A stretch of DNA of 64,000 nt from Flavobacterium luteolum (GCF_027111275.1 NZ_CP114286.1:620001-684000); one strand, 5' to 3'; counted from the stretch's first letter, positions 7,443 through 17,393 are shown. Notes: a model not told the origin generated them from the letters alone. Numbers and translations: made by a program.

Positions 7443-10400
7443 ATGATCCATTTCTTTGAAAACCAAAGCAAAACTGTTTTTGCCGTACAAACGCAAAACG
7501 AAATTTCAGCTCAAGACATTTCAAAATTAAACTGGCTTTTTGCCGACGCAAACAAGATCGAAAAATCTGCATTGACAGGATTTTTTGTTGGTCCACGCGC
7601 CACTATGATCACACCTTGGAGTACAAATGCTGTAGAAATTACTCAAAACATGGGGATTTCTGGCATTATCAGAATTGAAGAATTTCATCCTGCAACGGAA
7701 GATTTTACAGATTTTGATCCAATGCTTTCTCAAAAATTCAACGAATTAGATCAGGAAATCTTCACTATCAACATTCAGCCGGAACCAATTCTGGAAATTG
7801 ATGATATTGCCACTTACAACAAAGTAGAAGGTTTAGCTTTAAGCGAAGAAGAAGTTGATTACTTAAACAATCTTTCGACTAAACTAGGAAGAAAATTAAC
7901 TGATTCTGAAATTTTTGCTTTCTCACAAGCGAATTCAGAACACTGCCGTCACAAAATCTTCAACGGAACTTTTGTAATTGACGGTGAAGAAAAAGAAACT
8001 TCTCTTTTCAAATTAATCAAAAAGACATCTCAGGAAAATCCGAACGATATTGTGTCTGCTTACAAAGACAACGTTGCTTTTGTAAAAGGACCAAAAGTGC
8101 AGCAATTTGCACCAAAATCGGCTGACAAACCTGATTTTTACGAAATAAAAGAATTTGATTCGGTAATCTCATTAAAAGCCGAAACACACAATTTCCCAAC
8201 AACAGTTGAGCCTTTTAATGGAGCTGCAACAGGTTCTGGAGGAGAAATTCGTGACCGTTTAGCCGGAGGACAAGGTTCATTGCCTTTAGCTGGAACTGCG
8301 GTTTACATGACTTCATATTCTCGTCTAAAAGAAGATAGAAAATGGGAAAATGCAGTTGAAGAAAGAAAATGGTTGTACCAAACTCCAATGGATATTTTGA
8401 TCAAAGCCTCAAACGGAGCTTCTGATTTCGGTAATAAATTTGGTCAGCCGCTTATTACAGGTTCTGTTTTAACTTTCGAACACGAAGAGGAGAACCGTAA
8501 AATTGGTTACGATAAAGTAATCATGCAAGCGGGAGGAATTGGATACGGAAAACTAGATCAATCAATTAAAAAGAAACCACAAGAAGGCGATAAAATCGTA
8601 ATTCTTGGAGGAGAAAATTATAGAATCGGAATGGGTGGTGCTGCGGTTTCTTCTGCAGATACAGGAGCTTTCGGTTCAGGAATCGAATTAAATGCGATTC
8701 AACGTTCAAATCCTGAAATGCAAAAACGTGCTGCAAACGCGATTCGTGGTTTAGTTGAAAGTGACAATAACCCAATTGTTTCTATTCACGATCACGGAGC
8801 TGGAGGACACTTAAACTGCCTTTCTGAATTAGTGGAAGAAACTGGAGGTTTAATCGATTTAGATAAATTACCAGTTGGAGATCCAACACTTTCTGCAAAA
8901 GAAATTATCGGTAACGAATCTCAGGAAAGAATGGGATTGGTTATTGGTCAAAAAGATATTGATACTTTACAAAGAATTGCTGATAGAGAGCGTTCGCCAA
9001 TGTACGAGGTTGGAGATGTAACGGGAGATCACCGTTTTACATTCGAATCAAAATCAAATGGTTCAAAACCGATGGATTATGCTTTAGAAGATTTCTTCGG
9101 AAGTTCTCCAAAAACGGTTATGACAGACAAAACTATCGATAGAAAATATGCTGATGTTGCGTATTCAGCAAATGACTTCGAAAGTTATTTAAAAGACGTT
9201 TTACGTTTAGAGGCTGTTGCTTCAAAAGACTGGTTAACGAACAAAGTTGACCGTTGCGTTGGTGGAAAAGTAGCAAAACAACAAAATGCAGGTCCGTTAC
9301 AATTGCCTTTGAATAACGTCGGCGTTATGGCTCTGGATTATTTAGGTAAAGAAGGAATTGCAACTTCTATCGGACACGCTCCTATCGCTGCTTTGATTGA
9401 TCCGGTTGCAGGAAGTAGAAATGCTATTGCAGAATCGTTATCAAACATTATCTGGGCGCCAATTAAAGATCAGATAAAAGGTATTTCATTATCTGCAAAC
9501 TGGATGTGGGCTTGTAAAAACGAAGGTGAAGACGCTCGTTTATACGATGCTGTACAAGGTTGTTCAGATTTTGCAATTGAATTAGGAATCAATATTCCAA
9601 CAGGAAAAGATTCACTTTCAATGAAACAAAAATATCCAAACGATGAAGTAATTGCGCCGGGAACGGTTATTATTTCAGCTGCTGGAAACTGTACCGATAT
9701 TAAAAAAGTAGTAGAACCTGTTTTACAGAAAAACGGAGATTCTATCTATTATATTAATTTGTCTCAAGATGATTTCAAATTAGGAGGTTCATCTTTTGCA
9801 CAAATCAGAAACACAATCGGAAACGAAACTTCTACAATTAAAGACGCTTCTTTCTTTAAAAATGCTTTTAATACAATCCAGGATTTAATTGGTGAAAACC
9901 AAATTTTAGCGGGTCACGATATTGGAAGCGGTGGTTTAATCACTACTTTATTAGAATTGTGTTTTGCTGATGTGAATTTGGGAGCTAAAATTGATTTCTC
10001 TGCATTTGCTGAAAAAGACTTGTTGAAAATCCTTTTCGCAGAAAACATCGGAATTGTTTTCCAAGCTAAATCTGACGCAGCTGTTGAAGCTAAATTGAAA
10101 TCTAATAATATTGAATTCTTCAAAATTGGTTCTGTAACTTCTACAGCAACTTTAGAAATTGCAGATTATAAATTAGATATTCCAACTTATAGAGACGTTT
10201 GGTTTGAAACTTCTTATTTATTAGATCAAAAACAATCTAAAAACGGAAGAGCTCAGGCACGTTTTGAAAACTATAAAAATCAGGTTTTAAACTATACTTT
10301 CCCAACACATTTTACAGGAAAGAAACCAGAAATCGACAATTCTAAACCAAGACCAAAAGCGGCTATTATTCGTGAAAAAGGAAGTAATTCTGAGCGTGAA

Positions 10401-11096
10401 ATGGCAAATGCGATGTACTTGGCAGGTTTTGACGTAAAAGACGTTCACATGACGGATTTAATTTCTGGTCGTGAAACGCTTGAAGATATTCAGTTTATTG
10501 GAGCTGTTGGAGGATTCTCTAATTCAGATGTTTTAGGTTCTGCTAAAGGTTGGGCTGGAGCTTTCTTATACAACGAAAAAGCAAAAACAGCTTTAGACAA
10601 TTTCTTCAAAAGAGAAGATACTTTATCTGTTGGAATCTGTAACGGTTGCCAATTGTTTATGGAACTGGAAGTAATTAATCCTGAGCACGAAGTTCACGGA
10701 AAAATGCACCATAACGAAAGCCAGAAACACGAAAGTATCTTTACTTCTGTAACAGTTCAAGAAAATAATTCGGTTATGTTATCGACTTTGGCTGGAAGTA
10801 CTTTAGGAGTTTGGGTTTCTCACGGAGAAGGTAAATTCAAATTGCCTTATGCAGAAGACCAATACAACATTGTTTCTAAATACGCTTACGAAGGTTATCC
10901 TGCAAACCCGAATGGTTCTGACTACAACACAGCAATGATGTGTGATAAAACCGGAAGACATTTGGTTATGATGCCTCACATTGAGCGTTCGACTTTCCAA
11001 TGGAACTGGGCGCATTATCCAAAAGATAGAAATGACGAGGTTTCGCCTTGGCACGAAGCTTTTGTTAATGCTAGAAAATGGATTGAGAAAAACTAA
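7443..11096 (+). CDS. purL: phosphoribosylformylglycinamidine synthase
   Basis: A 1217-residue large single-chain PurL. It catalyses the ATP- and glutamine-dependent conversion of FGAR to FGAM, step four of purine synthesis, in the cytoplasm. Domain order: PurS-like N-terminus, linker, two AIRS-type ATP-binding halves (SEHCRHKIFNG and ETHNFPTTVEPF early, GTGKDSLSMK-like IPTGKDSLSMK later), and a class I glutamine amidotransferase from about residue 975 with nucleophile Cys in GICNGCQ and His/Glu in PHIERS. Length is slightly below the roughly 1290 of gamma-proteobacterial PurL but normal for Bacteroidota. It is monocistronic, with its own promoter and terminator. Confidence 0.97.
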   Translation: MIHFFENQSKTVFAVQTQNEISAQDISKLNWLFADANKIEKSALTGFFVGPRATMITPWSTNAVEITQNMGISGIIRIEEFHPATEDFTDFDPMLSQKFNELDQEIFTINIQPEPILEIDDIATYNKVEGLALSEEEVDYLNNLSTKLGRKLTDSEIFAFSQANSEHCRHKIFNGTFVIDGEEKETSLFKLIKKTSQENPNDIVSAYKDNVAFVKGPKVQQFAPKSADKPDFYEIKEFDSVISLKAETHNFPTTVEPFNGAATGSGGEIRDRLAGGQGSLPLAGTAVYMTSYSRLKEDRKWENAVEERKWLYQTPMDILIKASNGASDFGNKFGQPLITGSVLTFEHEEENRKIGYDKVIMQAGGIGYGKLDQSIKKKPQEGDKIVILGGENYRIGMGGAAVSSADTGAFGSGIELNAIQRSNPEMQKRAANAIRGLVESDNNPIVSIHDHGAGGHLNCLSELVEETGGLIDLDKLPVGDPTLSAKEIIGNESQERMGLVIGQKDIDTLQRIADRERSPMYEVGDVTGDHRFTFESKSNGSKPMDYALEDFFGSSPKTVMTDKTIDRKYADVAYSANDFESYLKDVLRLEAVASKDWLTNKVDRCVGGKVAKQQNAGPLQLPLNNVGVMALDYLGKEGIATSIGHAPIAALIDPVAGSRNAIAESLSNIIWAPIKDQIKGISLSANWMWACKNEGEDARLYDAVQGCSDFAIELGINIPTGKDSLSMKQKYPNDEVIAPGTVIISAAGNCTDIKKVVEPVLQKNGDSIYYINLSQDDFKLGGSSFAQIRNTIGNETSTIKDASFFKNAFNTIQDLIGENQILAGHDIGSGGLITTLLELCFADVNLGAKIDFSAFAEKDLLKILFAENIGIVFQAKSDAAVEAKLKSNNIEFFKIGSVTSTATLEIADYKLDIPTYRDVWFETSYLLDQKQSKNGRAQARFENYKNQVLNYTFPTHFTGKKPEIDNSKPRPKAAIIREKGSNSEREMANAMYLAGFDVKDVHMTDLISGRETLEDIQFIGAVGGFSNSDVLGSAKGWAGAFLYNEKAKTALDNFFKREDTLSVGICNGCQLFMELEVINPEHEVHGKMHHNESQKHESIFTSVTVQENNSVMLSTLAGSTLGVWVSHGEGKFKLPYAEDQYNIVSKYAYEGYPANPNGSDYNTAMMCDKTGRHLVMMPHIERSTFQWNWAHYPKDRNDEVSPWHEAFVNARKWIEKN

Positions 11097-11111
11097 AAAT
11101 ATATTTTTACT

Positions 11112-11145
11112 AAAGCGCCCGAATTTTATCGGGCGTTTTTTTTTA
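11112..11145 (+). terminator. terminator of purL
   Basis: CGCCCGA (11116-11122) pairs with TCGGGCG (11129-11135), followed by a run of Ts, 20 bases after the stop. Confidence 0.9.
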
Positions 11146-11209
11146 GCCACGAATTCACAAATTTCTATTTTCAAAAAATAGAATCAAGAAAATTCGTGAA
11201 TTCGTGGCT
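11145..11209. repeat. inverted repeat AGCCACGAATTCAC / GTGAATTCGTGGCT
   Basis: The ends are complementary over 14 bases with an inner AAATTTCTATTTT/AAAATAGAA match. It belongs to the same family as the inner arms of the 5193-5340 repeat. Confidence 0.75.
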
Positions 11210-11231
11210 ATAAAAACTATTTAAAACTATT

Positions 11232-11278
11232 CTAAGATTAATTTAATGGTATCTTAAGACAGCTTAAGCAAGCGTAAA
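11232..11278 (+). promoter_or_regulatory. phased direct repeats, candidate response-regulator operator
   Basis: CTTAAG occurs at 11253 and 11263 and a related CGTAAA at 11273, exactly 10 bases apart. Weaker in-phase matches (CTAAGA near 11232, TTTAAT near 11242) extend the series upstream. Direct repeats at one helical turn are typical of OmpR/PhoB-family regulators. They lie just upstream of the TATCTTTG box of the receptor gene. Confidence 0.45.
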
Positions 11279-11290
11279 CATTCTGGTAAA

Positions 11291-11298
11291 TATCTTTG
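11291..11298 (+). promoter_or_regulatory. promoter box TATCTTTG, implies leaderless or near-leaderless mRNA
   Basis: Matches TAnnTTTG but ends only 4 bases before the ATG at 11303, so the predicted start of transcription coincides with the start codon. Confidence 0.5.
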
Positions 11299-11302
11299 CT
11301 AC

Positions 11303-13711
11303 ATGAAAAATATTATACGCAAAATATACCTCGCAATTCTCTTATTTACTTTAAGCCAATTTTCTTTTGCTCAAAAAACAGCAATAAAAGGAACCATCAC
11401 AGACGGAAAAAATCCTATAGAATTTGTTGATGTAATTTTAAAAAACACAGCCGATTCAACCAAAACCGCTAATTATGCTGTTACGGATATTTCTGGAAAT
11501 TTTTCATTAGAAAATGTAACTTCTGGAGAATATCTGCTTCAGTTTAAATTAATTGGTTTTAAAACCAATACTAAAAAAATAAAATATACCGGTACAGCTA
11601 TTTCACTTGGCACGATCACTTTGCAAGAAGATGCCAACCAGCTTAATACTGTCGTGGTAAATTCACAGAAAAAACAGATTCAGAAAACAAACGAAGGCTT
11701 TATTTTTAATGCTGTTTCGAATATTTCGCAAACGGGCGGAACCGCTACAGATATGCTTAAAAGTATTCCAACGGTTGCTGTCGATGCAGAAGGCGGTATT
11801 ACCTTAAGAGGAAAATCGCCAATGATTTTGATCAACGGAAAAAATTCGGCTATTACCAATATGGATCAGATTGCTGCGAGCAGTATTGAAAGTATTGAAG
11901 TAATTAGTAATCCTACGGCTAAATATGATGCAAATGCCGAAAGCGGTATCATTAATATAAAACTCAAAAAGAACAACCTCAGCGGTACAAATGGTGCTGT
12001 AGCATTGGGCGCAGGTTTTGGTGCAAAAGGAAGAGTAAATAGTTCTGTTCTTTTCAATCATAAAACAGAAAAATGGAATTTTGGTTTAGGCTATGACAAT
12101 CGTTTTGCTGGAAGAACAAAGAAAATAAATGCCGACCGAACCAATTATTTTATTGATGACGAACATTTTATTCATCAAAATCGAAATGATGAACGAACTG
12201 AGGGTCTTCAGAATCTCAAATTAAATATTGATTTTTCTCCAAATGACAAAAATAGCTTTTCATTTGAAGCGCTTGGAAATCTAGAAACTCAAGACAATGA
12301 CGAGACTTTATACACGCAGGTAAACACAAGTGCCAATGCCTTTTTCTCCAATAACAGAAGACATTCATTAGAACTGGAACGCTCAAAAGTTGGCGAACTT
12401 GCTTTTACCTATGATCGTAAATTTGATGATGCCCGAAAAAGTTTAAATACCTCAATTACCTCTTCTTTCGGAAAACACAGAGAAAATACCGATATTGACA
12501 CTTATAATTACGATGAATATCAGCAGCAGATTGGTGACGCTTTGTTACAGAGAACACATAATTACGAAAATCAAAATATTTCGAATGCCATAGTTAATTA
12601 TGCTTTTCCAATTTCTGAAAAATCAGTTATAGAAACGGGTTACAAAGGAACCTTCAGATTTTTCAATTCAGATTTTGAAAGTGCCGATATGATTAATGGT
12701 GATTATGTTGTAAATCCTTTAGCTAGTAATAGTTTTGAATTCAATGAACAGATAAACGCTGTTTATGGTTTGATCAATTCTTACATTGGTGATAGCGAAA
12801 ATCCAAAATGGAAATACAATTTAGGTTTACGTGCCGAAAATGTTTCCAATACTGGAGCAACGCAAAATAATAGCGATCGATTCAGTAATAATTACTTGAA
12901 ACTCTTTCCATCAGCTTCCATACAATTGAATTTAAAACCTTATGAATTCATAAAGCTAGGATATAGCAAACGAATTAACCGTCCTGATCTCGATGATTTA
13001 AATCCGTTTATTGATATTACAGATGCACTGAATCCGCATGGTGGAAATCCGTACTTAAAGCCAGAGATCATTCATATTGCCGAAATGAGTTATAATAAAA
13101 ACTGGAAAAATTATTCTTTCTCGACCAATGCTTTTTACAGAAATGCAACCGATGCCATTAGGCAATATGCACAGCTTTTGGACAATGGTGTAATTTTACT
13201 TCAGCCACAAAACATTGGAAGTACTGTTACGTACGGTTTAGAAACAATTTTCAGTCTTAAACCATTTTCTTTTTATGATGCCAATATTAGTTTAACTGCT
13301 TTTCAGCAAAACATTAATGCAGACAATTTGCCACAGGCCGAAGATGTTGTAAGCAGTGCTTTTAGCTGGTACGGAAAAATCATTAATAATTTTGTTCCTT
13401 GGAAAGGCGGAAAACTTCAAATTATTGGCAACTATAATTCGGCTGTTGCAACTCCGCAAGGAAAAAGAATTCCGATTTATAATGTTGATATGGGATTTCA
13501 GCAAAAATTAGGAAAAGGAAATGCTCGACTAGGTTTGGTTGTTACAGATATGTTTAATACACTCGAAAGCGGTTATAAAAACAATACACTTTTGTTTAGC
13601 AATAACCGAACGAACAAATCAGATACGCGTGCTCTAATGGCAACTTTTGCTTACACTTTCAGATCTGATTTTAAAGAAAAACTACTCGAAAACCAGTTTT
13701 CTACGGAATAA
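11303..13711 (+). CDS. outer-membrane beta-barrel (TonB-receptor-like) family protein
   Basis: An 802-residue protein with a signal peptide ending SFAQ. An N-terminal carboxypeptidase-regulatory-like beta-sandwich (about 25-110, IKGTITDGKNPIEFVDVIL) is followed by a plug-like domain (about 115-220, GGTATDMLKSIPTVAVDAEGGITLRG), then a long barrel of alternating strands ending in aromatic residues. The plug and barrel fit the 'outer membrane beta-barrel family protein' group related to TonB-dependent receptors. There is no SusD partner and no TonB box that I can identify, so cargo is unknown. Phased CTTAAG repeats upstream suggest control by a two-component system. The gene stands alone. Confidence 0.85.
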   Translation: MKNIIRKIYLAILLFTLSQFSFAQKTAIKGTITDGKNPIEFVDVILKNTADSTKTANYAVTDISGNFSLENVTSGEYLLQFKLIGFKTNTKKIKYTGTAISLGTITLQEDANQLNTVVVNSQKKQIQKTNEGFIFNAVSNISQTGGTATDMLKSIPTVAVDAEGGITLRGKSPMILINGKNSAITNMDQIAASSIESIEVISNPTAKYDANAESGIINIKLKKNNLSGTNGAVALGAGFGAKGRVNSSVLFNHKTEKWNFGLGYDNRFAGRTKKINADRTNYFIDDEHFIHQNRNDERTEGLQNLKLNIDFSPNDKNSFSFEALGNLETQDNDETLYTQVNTSANAFFSNNRRHSLELERSKVGELAFTYDRKFDDARKSLNTSITSSFGKHRENTDIDTYNYDEYQQQIGDALLQRTHNYENQNISNAIVNYAFPISEKSVIETGYKGTFRFFNSDFESADMINGDYVVNPLASNSFEFNEQINAVYGLINSYIGDSENPKWKYNLGLRAENVSNTGATQNNSDRFSNNYLKLFPSASIQLNLKPYEFIKLGYSKRINRPDLDDLNPFIDITDALNPHGGNPYLKPEIIHIAEMSYNKNWKNYSFSTNAFYRNATDAIRQYAQLLDNGVILLQPQNIGSTVTYGLETIFSLKPFSFYDANISLTAFQQNINADNLPQAEDVVSSAFSWYGKIINNFVPWKGGKLQIIGNYNSAVATPQGKRIPIYNVDMGFQQKLGKGNARLGLVVTDMFNTLESGYKNNTLLFSNNRTNKSDTRALMATFAYTFRSDFKEKLLENQFSTE

Positions 13712-13855
13712 AAACTCATCTAAAATAAATAAAACATAAAAATTTCATTCTTGTATTTTTAAGCTTCCATTCTATAAAAAAAATGGATTATATTCGCCCA
13801 ACAAAAAATCAGCCACTAGATTTTTTCGGCCCAAAAACACTTAAACCTACATCGA

Positions 13856-14290
13856 ATGAAATTTTTAAAATTACTTTTTATTTTCAGCATCTTCTTTGCT
13901 GTTACACCATCGCATTCACAAGTTCACGTAGATCAGATTATTCACAATTCTAAAGAACGCTATATCACCACAACTATCGGTTATCCAGTTCCTGGAACTT
14001 ACGCACCTTTAAATCAAAAACAGCCTATAACGGTATTAAATCCAGACGGAACAGGTTTTATTCAGGCCGAAGATTTAAGCAAACAAAAAATCAATTGGGG
14101 AATAGAATGTAACGAAGAAGGTGTTCCTGTCTTTAAAGAAGGATTCAATAGTGCCTCTTATACGTTTTGGTACAGACCAAACGATAGTGAAGAATGGTAC
14201 TACTCTCAATTTTCTATTCATTTTGTCAAGAAAAAAATGTTTTTGATGGGCGAAAGAGTAAAAGAATATGTAGATTACAACGTACAATAA
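13856..14290 (+). CDS. small secreted protein of unknown function
   Basis: A 144-residue protein with a clear signal peptide (residues 1-21, cut near SHSQ). The mature part is about 120 residues, rich in aromatic residues, with a short beta-rich segment (TTTIGYPVPGTYAPL, FWYRPNDSEEWYYSQFSIHF). No known motif recognised. It has no close neighbour on the same strand within 140 bases and no clear promoter. Confidence 0.6.
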   Translation: MKFLKLLFIFSIFFAVTPSHSQVHVDQIIHNSKERYITTTIGYPVPGTYAPLNQKQPITVLNPDGTGFIQAEDLSKQKINWGIECNEEGVPVFKEGFNSASYTFWYRPNDSEEWYYSQFSIHFVKKKMFLMGERVKEYVDYNVQ

Positions 14291-14467
14291 GCATTAAAAA
14301 AAGAATCCAAATTAAACTTTTCTTGATTTTTAGGAAATTTCACCGCAAAAAAGAAAACGTTTTCGTTGATTTTTAATAGTCTCTATAAATTTTCCCATAA
14401 AATTTCATTAAATAAAAAATCATACCTAATTTTTATTTAATTTGCGATAAAATTCAATATATTAAAC

Positions 14468-16246
14468 ATGGTTTCAATCACACGCCTTTTTGATTTTCCC
14501 TATTATCAACAAGAAACTTACAACCTTCCAGTTGCTCTTGCAACCAAAAAAAATGGAGTCTGGGAAAAAACATCCAGTGAAGAATATATTGCAAAAGCAA
14601 ATGCTATTTCGAGAGCATTATTGCGTATGGGCGTTCAGAAAGATGATAAAATTGCTTTAATAAGCTCAAATAACCGTACCGAATGGAATATTATGGATAT
14701 TGGTATTTTGCAGACTGGTGCTCAGAATGTTCCAATTTATCCAACTATTGCAGAAGAAGATTACGAATATATTTTAAACCATAGTGGCAGTATCTATTGC
14801 TTTGTTTCTGATGAAGAAGTGCTACAGAAAGTAAATGCAATTAAAGCCAATGTACCTTCATTGAAAGAGGTTTATTCTTTTAATGAAATTGATGGCTGTA
14901 AACATTGGTCAGATTTATTGATTTTAGGCGAAGATGACAGCAATCAAAGCGAAGTTGAAGCTAGAAAAGATAGCATCCACACAGACGATTTAGCAACAAT
15001 TATTTATACTTCTGGAACAACAGGAAGACCAAAAGGCGTTATGCTTTCGCACAAAAATATTGTGTCAAATGTTTTAGACAGTTCGCCAAGAATTCCGTTT
15101 GATCCAGGAAAAAGTACAGCATTAAGCTTCTTGCCTATCTGCCATATTTTTGAAAGAATGATTTTATACATCTATCAATATTATGGTGTATCGGTTTACT
15201 TTGGAGAATCTATTGATAAAATCAGTGATAACTTAAAAGAAGTACGTCCAACTGTAATTACTGCTGTACCAAGGCTTTTAGAAAAAGTATACGATAAAAT
15301 TTATGCTAAAGGTGCAGAATTAACAGGTATCAAGAAAAAACTGTTTTTCTGGGCTATCGATTTAGGTTTAAGATATGAACCATACGGAGCAAATGGCGCT
15401 TGGTATGAATTTCAATTAAAAATTGCCCGCAAACTTATTTTCAGCAAATGGAAAGAAGGTTTGGGCGGAAATTTAGATTTAATGGTTTCTGGAAGTGCCG
15501 CTTTACAGCCACGTTTAACAAGAGTTTTTGCTGCTGCAGAAATTCCGGTTATGGAAGGTTACGGTTTAACTGAAACTTCTCCAGTAATTGCCGTAAACGA
15601 CCAAAGAAACAAAGGATTTAAAATTGGAACTGTTGGAAAACCAATCCGTAATGTGGAAGTGAAAATTGCCGAAGACGGAGAGATTCTATTAAAAGGTCCG
15701 AACGTAATGTTAGGCTACTATAAAGACCCAGAAAAAACTGCTGAAGCTGTAATTGATGGTTATTTCCATACCGGAGATATTGGAGAAATTGACAACGAAG
15801 GTTTCTTAAAAATTACAGATCGTAAAAAAGAAATGTTTAAAACTTCTGGCGGTAAATATATTGCTCCGCAAATGATCGAAAATGCAATGAAACAATCTCG
15901 TTTTATTGAGCAGATTATGGTTATTGGTGAAGGTGAAAAAATGCCAGGCGCTTTTATTCAGCCAAACTTCGAATTTGTAAAAGAATGGGCTAAAATCCAT
16001 AAAATTACTTTAGGAAGTTCTGATGCAGAAATTAGTGCTAATCCAGATGTTATTAAACGCATTGACGAAGAGGTGGAAGGCATCAACAAAAAATTCGGAC
16101 ACTGGGAACAAGTAAAACGTTTTGAGCTTACACCAGATGTTTGGTCTATAGATGGCGGACAGCTTACTCCTACTCTAAAATTGAAACGTAAAATTATAAA
16201 AGAAATTTATAAAGATCTTTACGGAAAAATCTACGGAAACAATTAA
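14468..16246 (+). CDS. long-chain fatty acyl-CoA synthetase (AMP-dependent)
   Basis: A 592-residue ANL-superfamily ligase. The P-loop-like motif YTSGTTGRPKGVML lies near residue 178, the A5 motif GYGLTETSP near 361, the A7 region GYFHTGDIGEID near 435, and the A8/A10 lysine segments TDRKKEMFKTSGGKYIAPQ. Sequence and length match the FadD15-like group that activates long-chain fatty acids with ATP and CoA at the inner membrane face. It probably feeds the beta-oxidation operon at 30-36 kb. A strong palindromic terminator follows. Confidence 0.92.
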   Translation: MVSITRLFDFPYYQQETYNLPVALATKKNGVWEKTSSEEYIAKANAISRALLRMGVQKDDKIALISSNNRTEWNIMDIGILQTGAQNVPIYPTIAEEDYEYILNHSGSIYCFVSDEEVLQKVNAIKANVPSLKEVYSFNEIDGCKHWSDLLILGEDDSNQSEVEARKDSIHTDDLATIIYTSGTTGRPKGVMLSHKNIVSNVLDSSPRIPFDPGKSTALSFLPICHIFERMILYIYQYYGVSVYFGESIDKISDNLKEVRPTVITAVPRLLEKVYDKIYAKGAELTGIKKKLFFWAIDLGLRYEPYGANGAWYEFQLKIARKLIFSKWKEGLGGNLDLMVSGSAALQPRLTRVFAAAEIPVMEGYGLTETSPVIAVNDQRNKGFKIGTVGKPIRNVEVKIAEDGEILLKGPNVMLGYYKDPEKTAEAVIDGYFHTGDIGEIDNEGFLKITDRKKEMFKTSGGKYIAPQMIENAMKQSRFIEQIMVIGEGEKMPGAFIQPNFEFVKEWAKIHKITLGSSDAEISANPDVIKRIDEEVEGINKKFGHWEQVKRFELTPDVWSIDGGQLTPTLKLKRKIIKEIYKDLYGKIYGNN

Positions 16247-16264
16247 TAAATCAGAATAATATAA

Positions 16265-16305
16265 CCAAACGAAAACGGCTGTCAATTGACAGCCGTTTTT
16301 AATTT
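16265..16305 (+). terminator. terminator of the acyl-CoA synthetase gene
   Basis: A 28-base perfect palindrome (16272-16299, AAAACGGCTGTCAA and its complement) followed by Ts. Confidence 0.9.
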
Positions 16306-16363
16306 ATGTGTAAATCCCTCAATGACTAATGTCATGATAATTATCAAAATGCTTTCTATTTTT

Positions 16364-16867
16364 CTAGAAGAAAAAGTTTTTAAAATCTAGGAAGAAACTT
16401 CTTTTCTTAGCTTTCTTTTCAAGCTTTTCTTTTTTTTCGGTTCTTTTCTTTTTGAGAACCTCTTTAGCTTTCTCCATCCGTTTAACCGGCTTTATTTCCT
16501 GTGTTTTAGAATTTTCGTAAAACTTTTTGAAAGGACGCGGTTCAAAATCAACCAAAATTGCAGCCATATTTATAGCATCAATGTTTGATGGATCCGTTTC
16601 ACCTTTAAAGAAAGTCTCGATAGGTCTAAACTTATCTTTCTTCTCCTTAAATTTATTCTTTTTGCTGTGATCGAAATCTAAACCCAAAAGATTACTGAAG
16701 ACATTCATATCATCTTTGGCTGGGTTGTCTTCGAAAATCAACCAGCACAAATCACGAAGTTTACCACGAGAAGGCTGATACAAATAATCAAAGTATTTAC
16801 CTTCCTTTTCTATCTCGTATTTTTTTCTAATTGCTTTTTTATATTGTTGTAATGTATTGTTTTCCAT
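16364..16867 (-). CDS. lysine-rich protein of unknown function
   Basis: 167 residues; ATG preceded by an AT-rich leader. The first 110 residues look globular (KEGKYFDYLYQPSRGKLRDLCWLIFEDNP); the last 50 are a charged Lys/Glu helix ending in a Phe-rich tail. No known domain recognised. It is the last gene of the leftward accessory block. Confidence 0.55.
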   Translation of the reverse strand: MENNTLQQYKKAIRKKYEIEKEGKYFDYLYQPSRGKLRDLCWLIFEDNPAKDDMNVFSNLLGLDFDHSKKNKFKEKKDKFRPIETFFKGETDPSNIDAINMAAILVDFEPRPFKKFYENSKTQEIKPVKRMEKAKEVLKKKRTEKKEKLEKKAKKRSFFLDFKNFFF

Positions 16868-16976
16868 GGTATTTTGATTTTGTAGTTCTTGGGAATCTCA
16901 GGAAATCGAAGGTTTTTCTAAGAAATCCAATATCACACAAGTTCAAAAGCACCATTGCTTTACCAGAGAAATTTCT

Positions 16977-17135
16977 CTAAATGATATGTATAATTTTCCT
17001 AAAATTCACCTTTCCTTTCCATAGGTTAATAAGTTCTAAATCCACCTCTCTACTCGAGGCAAATGGCAACTCACTAAATTCCACTTTATCTGTTTGACCA
17101 CTATAGTCTGACCTAAGTCCTATTTTTTGATTCAT
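16977..17135 (-). CDS. possible 52-residue protein
   Basis: ATG at 17135 with AAGG five bases upstream; 52 codons to TAG. The composition (acidic first half, WKGK near the end) is plausible for a real protein, and the gap it fills is otherwise empty. No TAnnTTTG box is seen upstream; the upstream 60 bases are an interspersed CTTAG-rich repeat. It could be a remnant of a longer gene. Weak call. Confidence 0.3.
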   Translation of the reverse strand: MNQKIGLRSDYSGQTDKVEFSELPFASSREVDLELINLWKGKVNFRKIIHII

Positions 17136-17160
17136 CCTTAAATTTTTATTGTTTAGTATT

Positions 17161-17240
17161 AAGCTTCTGAGGCACTAAGATTCTAAGCAGCTAAGCTTTT
17201 CAAAACCTTTGTCCCTTTGTTTCTATGAACCTCAGCCCTA
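17161..17240. repeat. CTTAG/CTAAG-rich interspersed repeat
   Basis: Iterations of 'gCTAAGatTCTAAGcagCTAAG' and GGCACTAAG, the same flavour as the AAGGTGCTAAGG units at 23893-23935. No gene is seen in it. Confidence 0.4.
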
Positions 17241-17251
17241 GAAACAAAAAA

Positions 17252-17271
17252 AGCACCCAATTAAAGGTGCT
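17252..17271 (-). terminator. terminator of micro-ORF cassette B
   Basis: AGCACC/GGTGCT stem; read on the minus strand it is followed by seven Ts. It lies 27 bases after the stop of the 31-residue ORF. Confidence 0.8.
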
Positions 17272-17297
17272 TCTATAACAAATACGATATAACTATC

Positions 17298-17393
17298 CTA
17301 TTGCCTATATTGATGCACCGACATGTAAAAGCATTCACGAAACGAAGTCGCGGCTACTAATCCTGGGTTGTGTATGTATAATTTAAAACTCAT
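17298..17393 (-). CDS. micro-ORF cassette B: 31-residue peptide
   Basis: ATG at 17393 in the leader ...AAATAAATAAA, 31 codons, stop TAG at 17298-17300. The peptide is basic and aromatic and has one Cys at position 21 (TSFRECFYMS). It has its own strong promoter (TTG-N21-TATCTTTG) and its own terminator, so it is a stand-alone transcription unit. I recognise no family. It resembles cassette A in layout and in having Cys in the last third, but not in sequence. Alternatives: a small regulatory RNA with an incidental ORF, a toxin peptide, or a ribosomally made peptide precursor. Confidence 0.5.
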   Translation of the reverse strand: MSFKLYIHNPGLVAATSFRECFYMSVHQYRQ

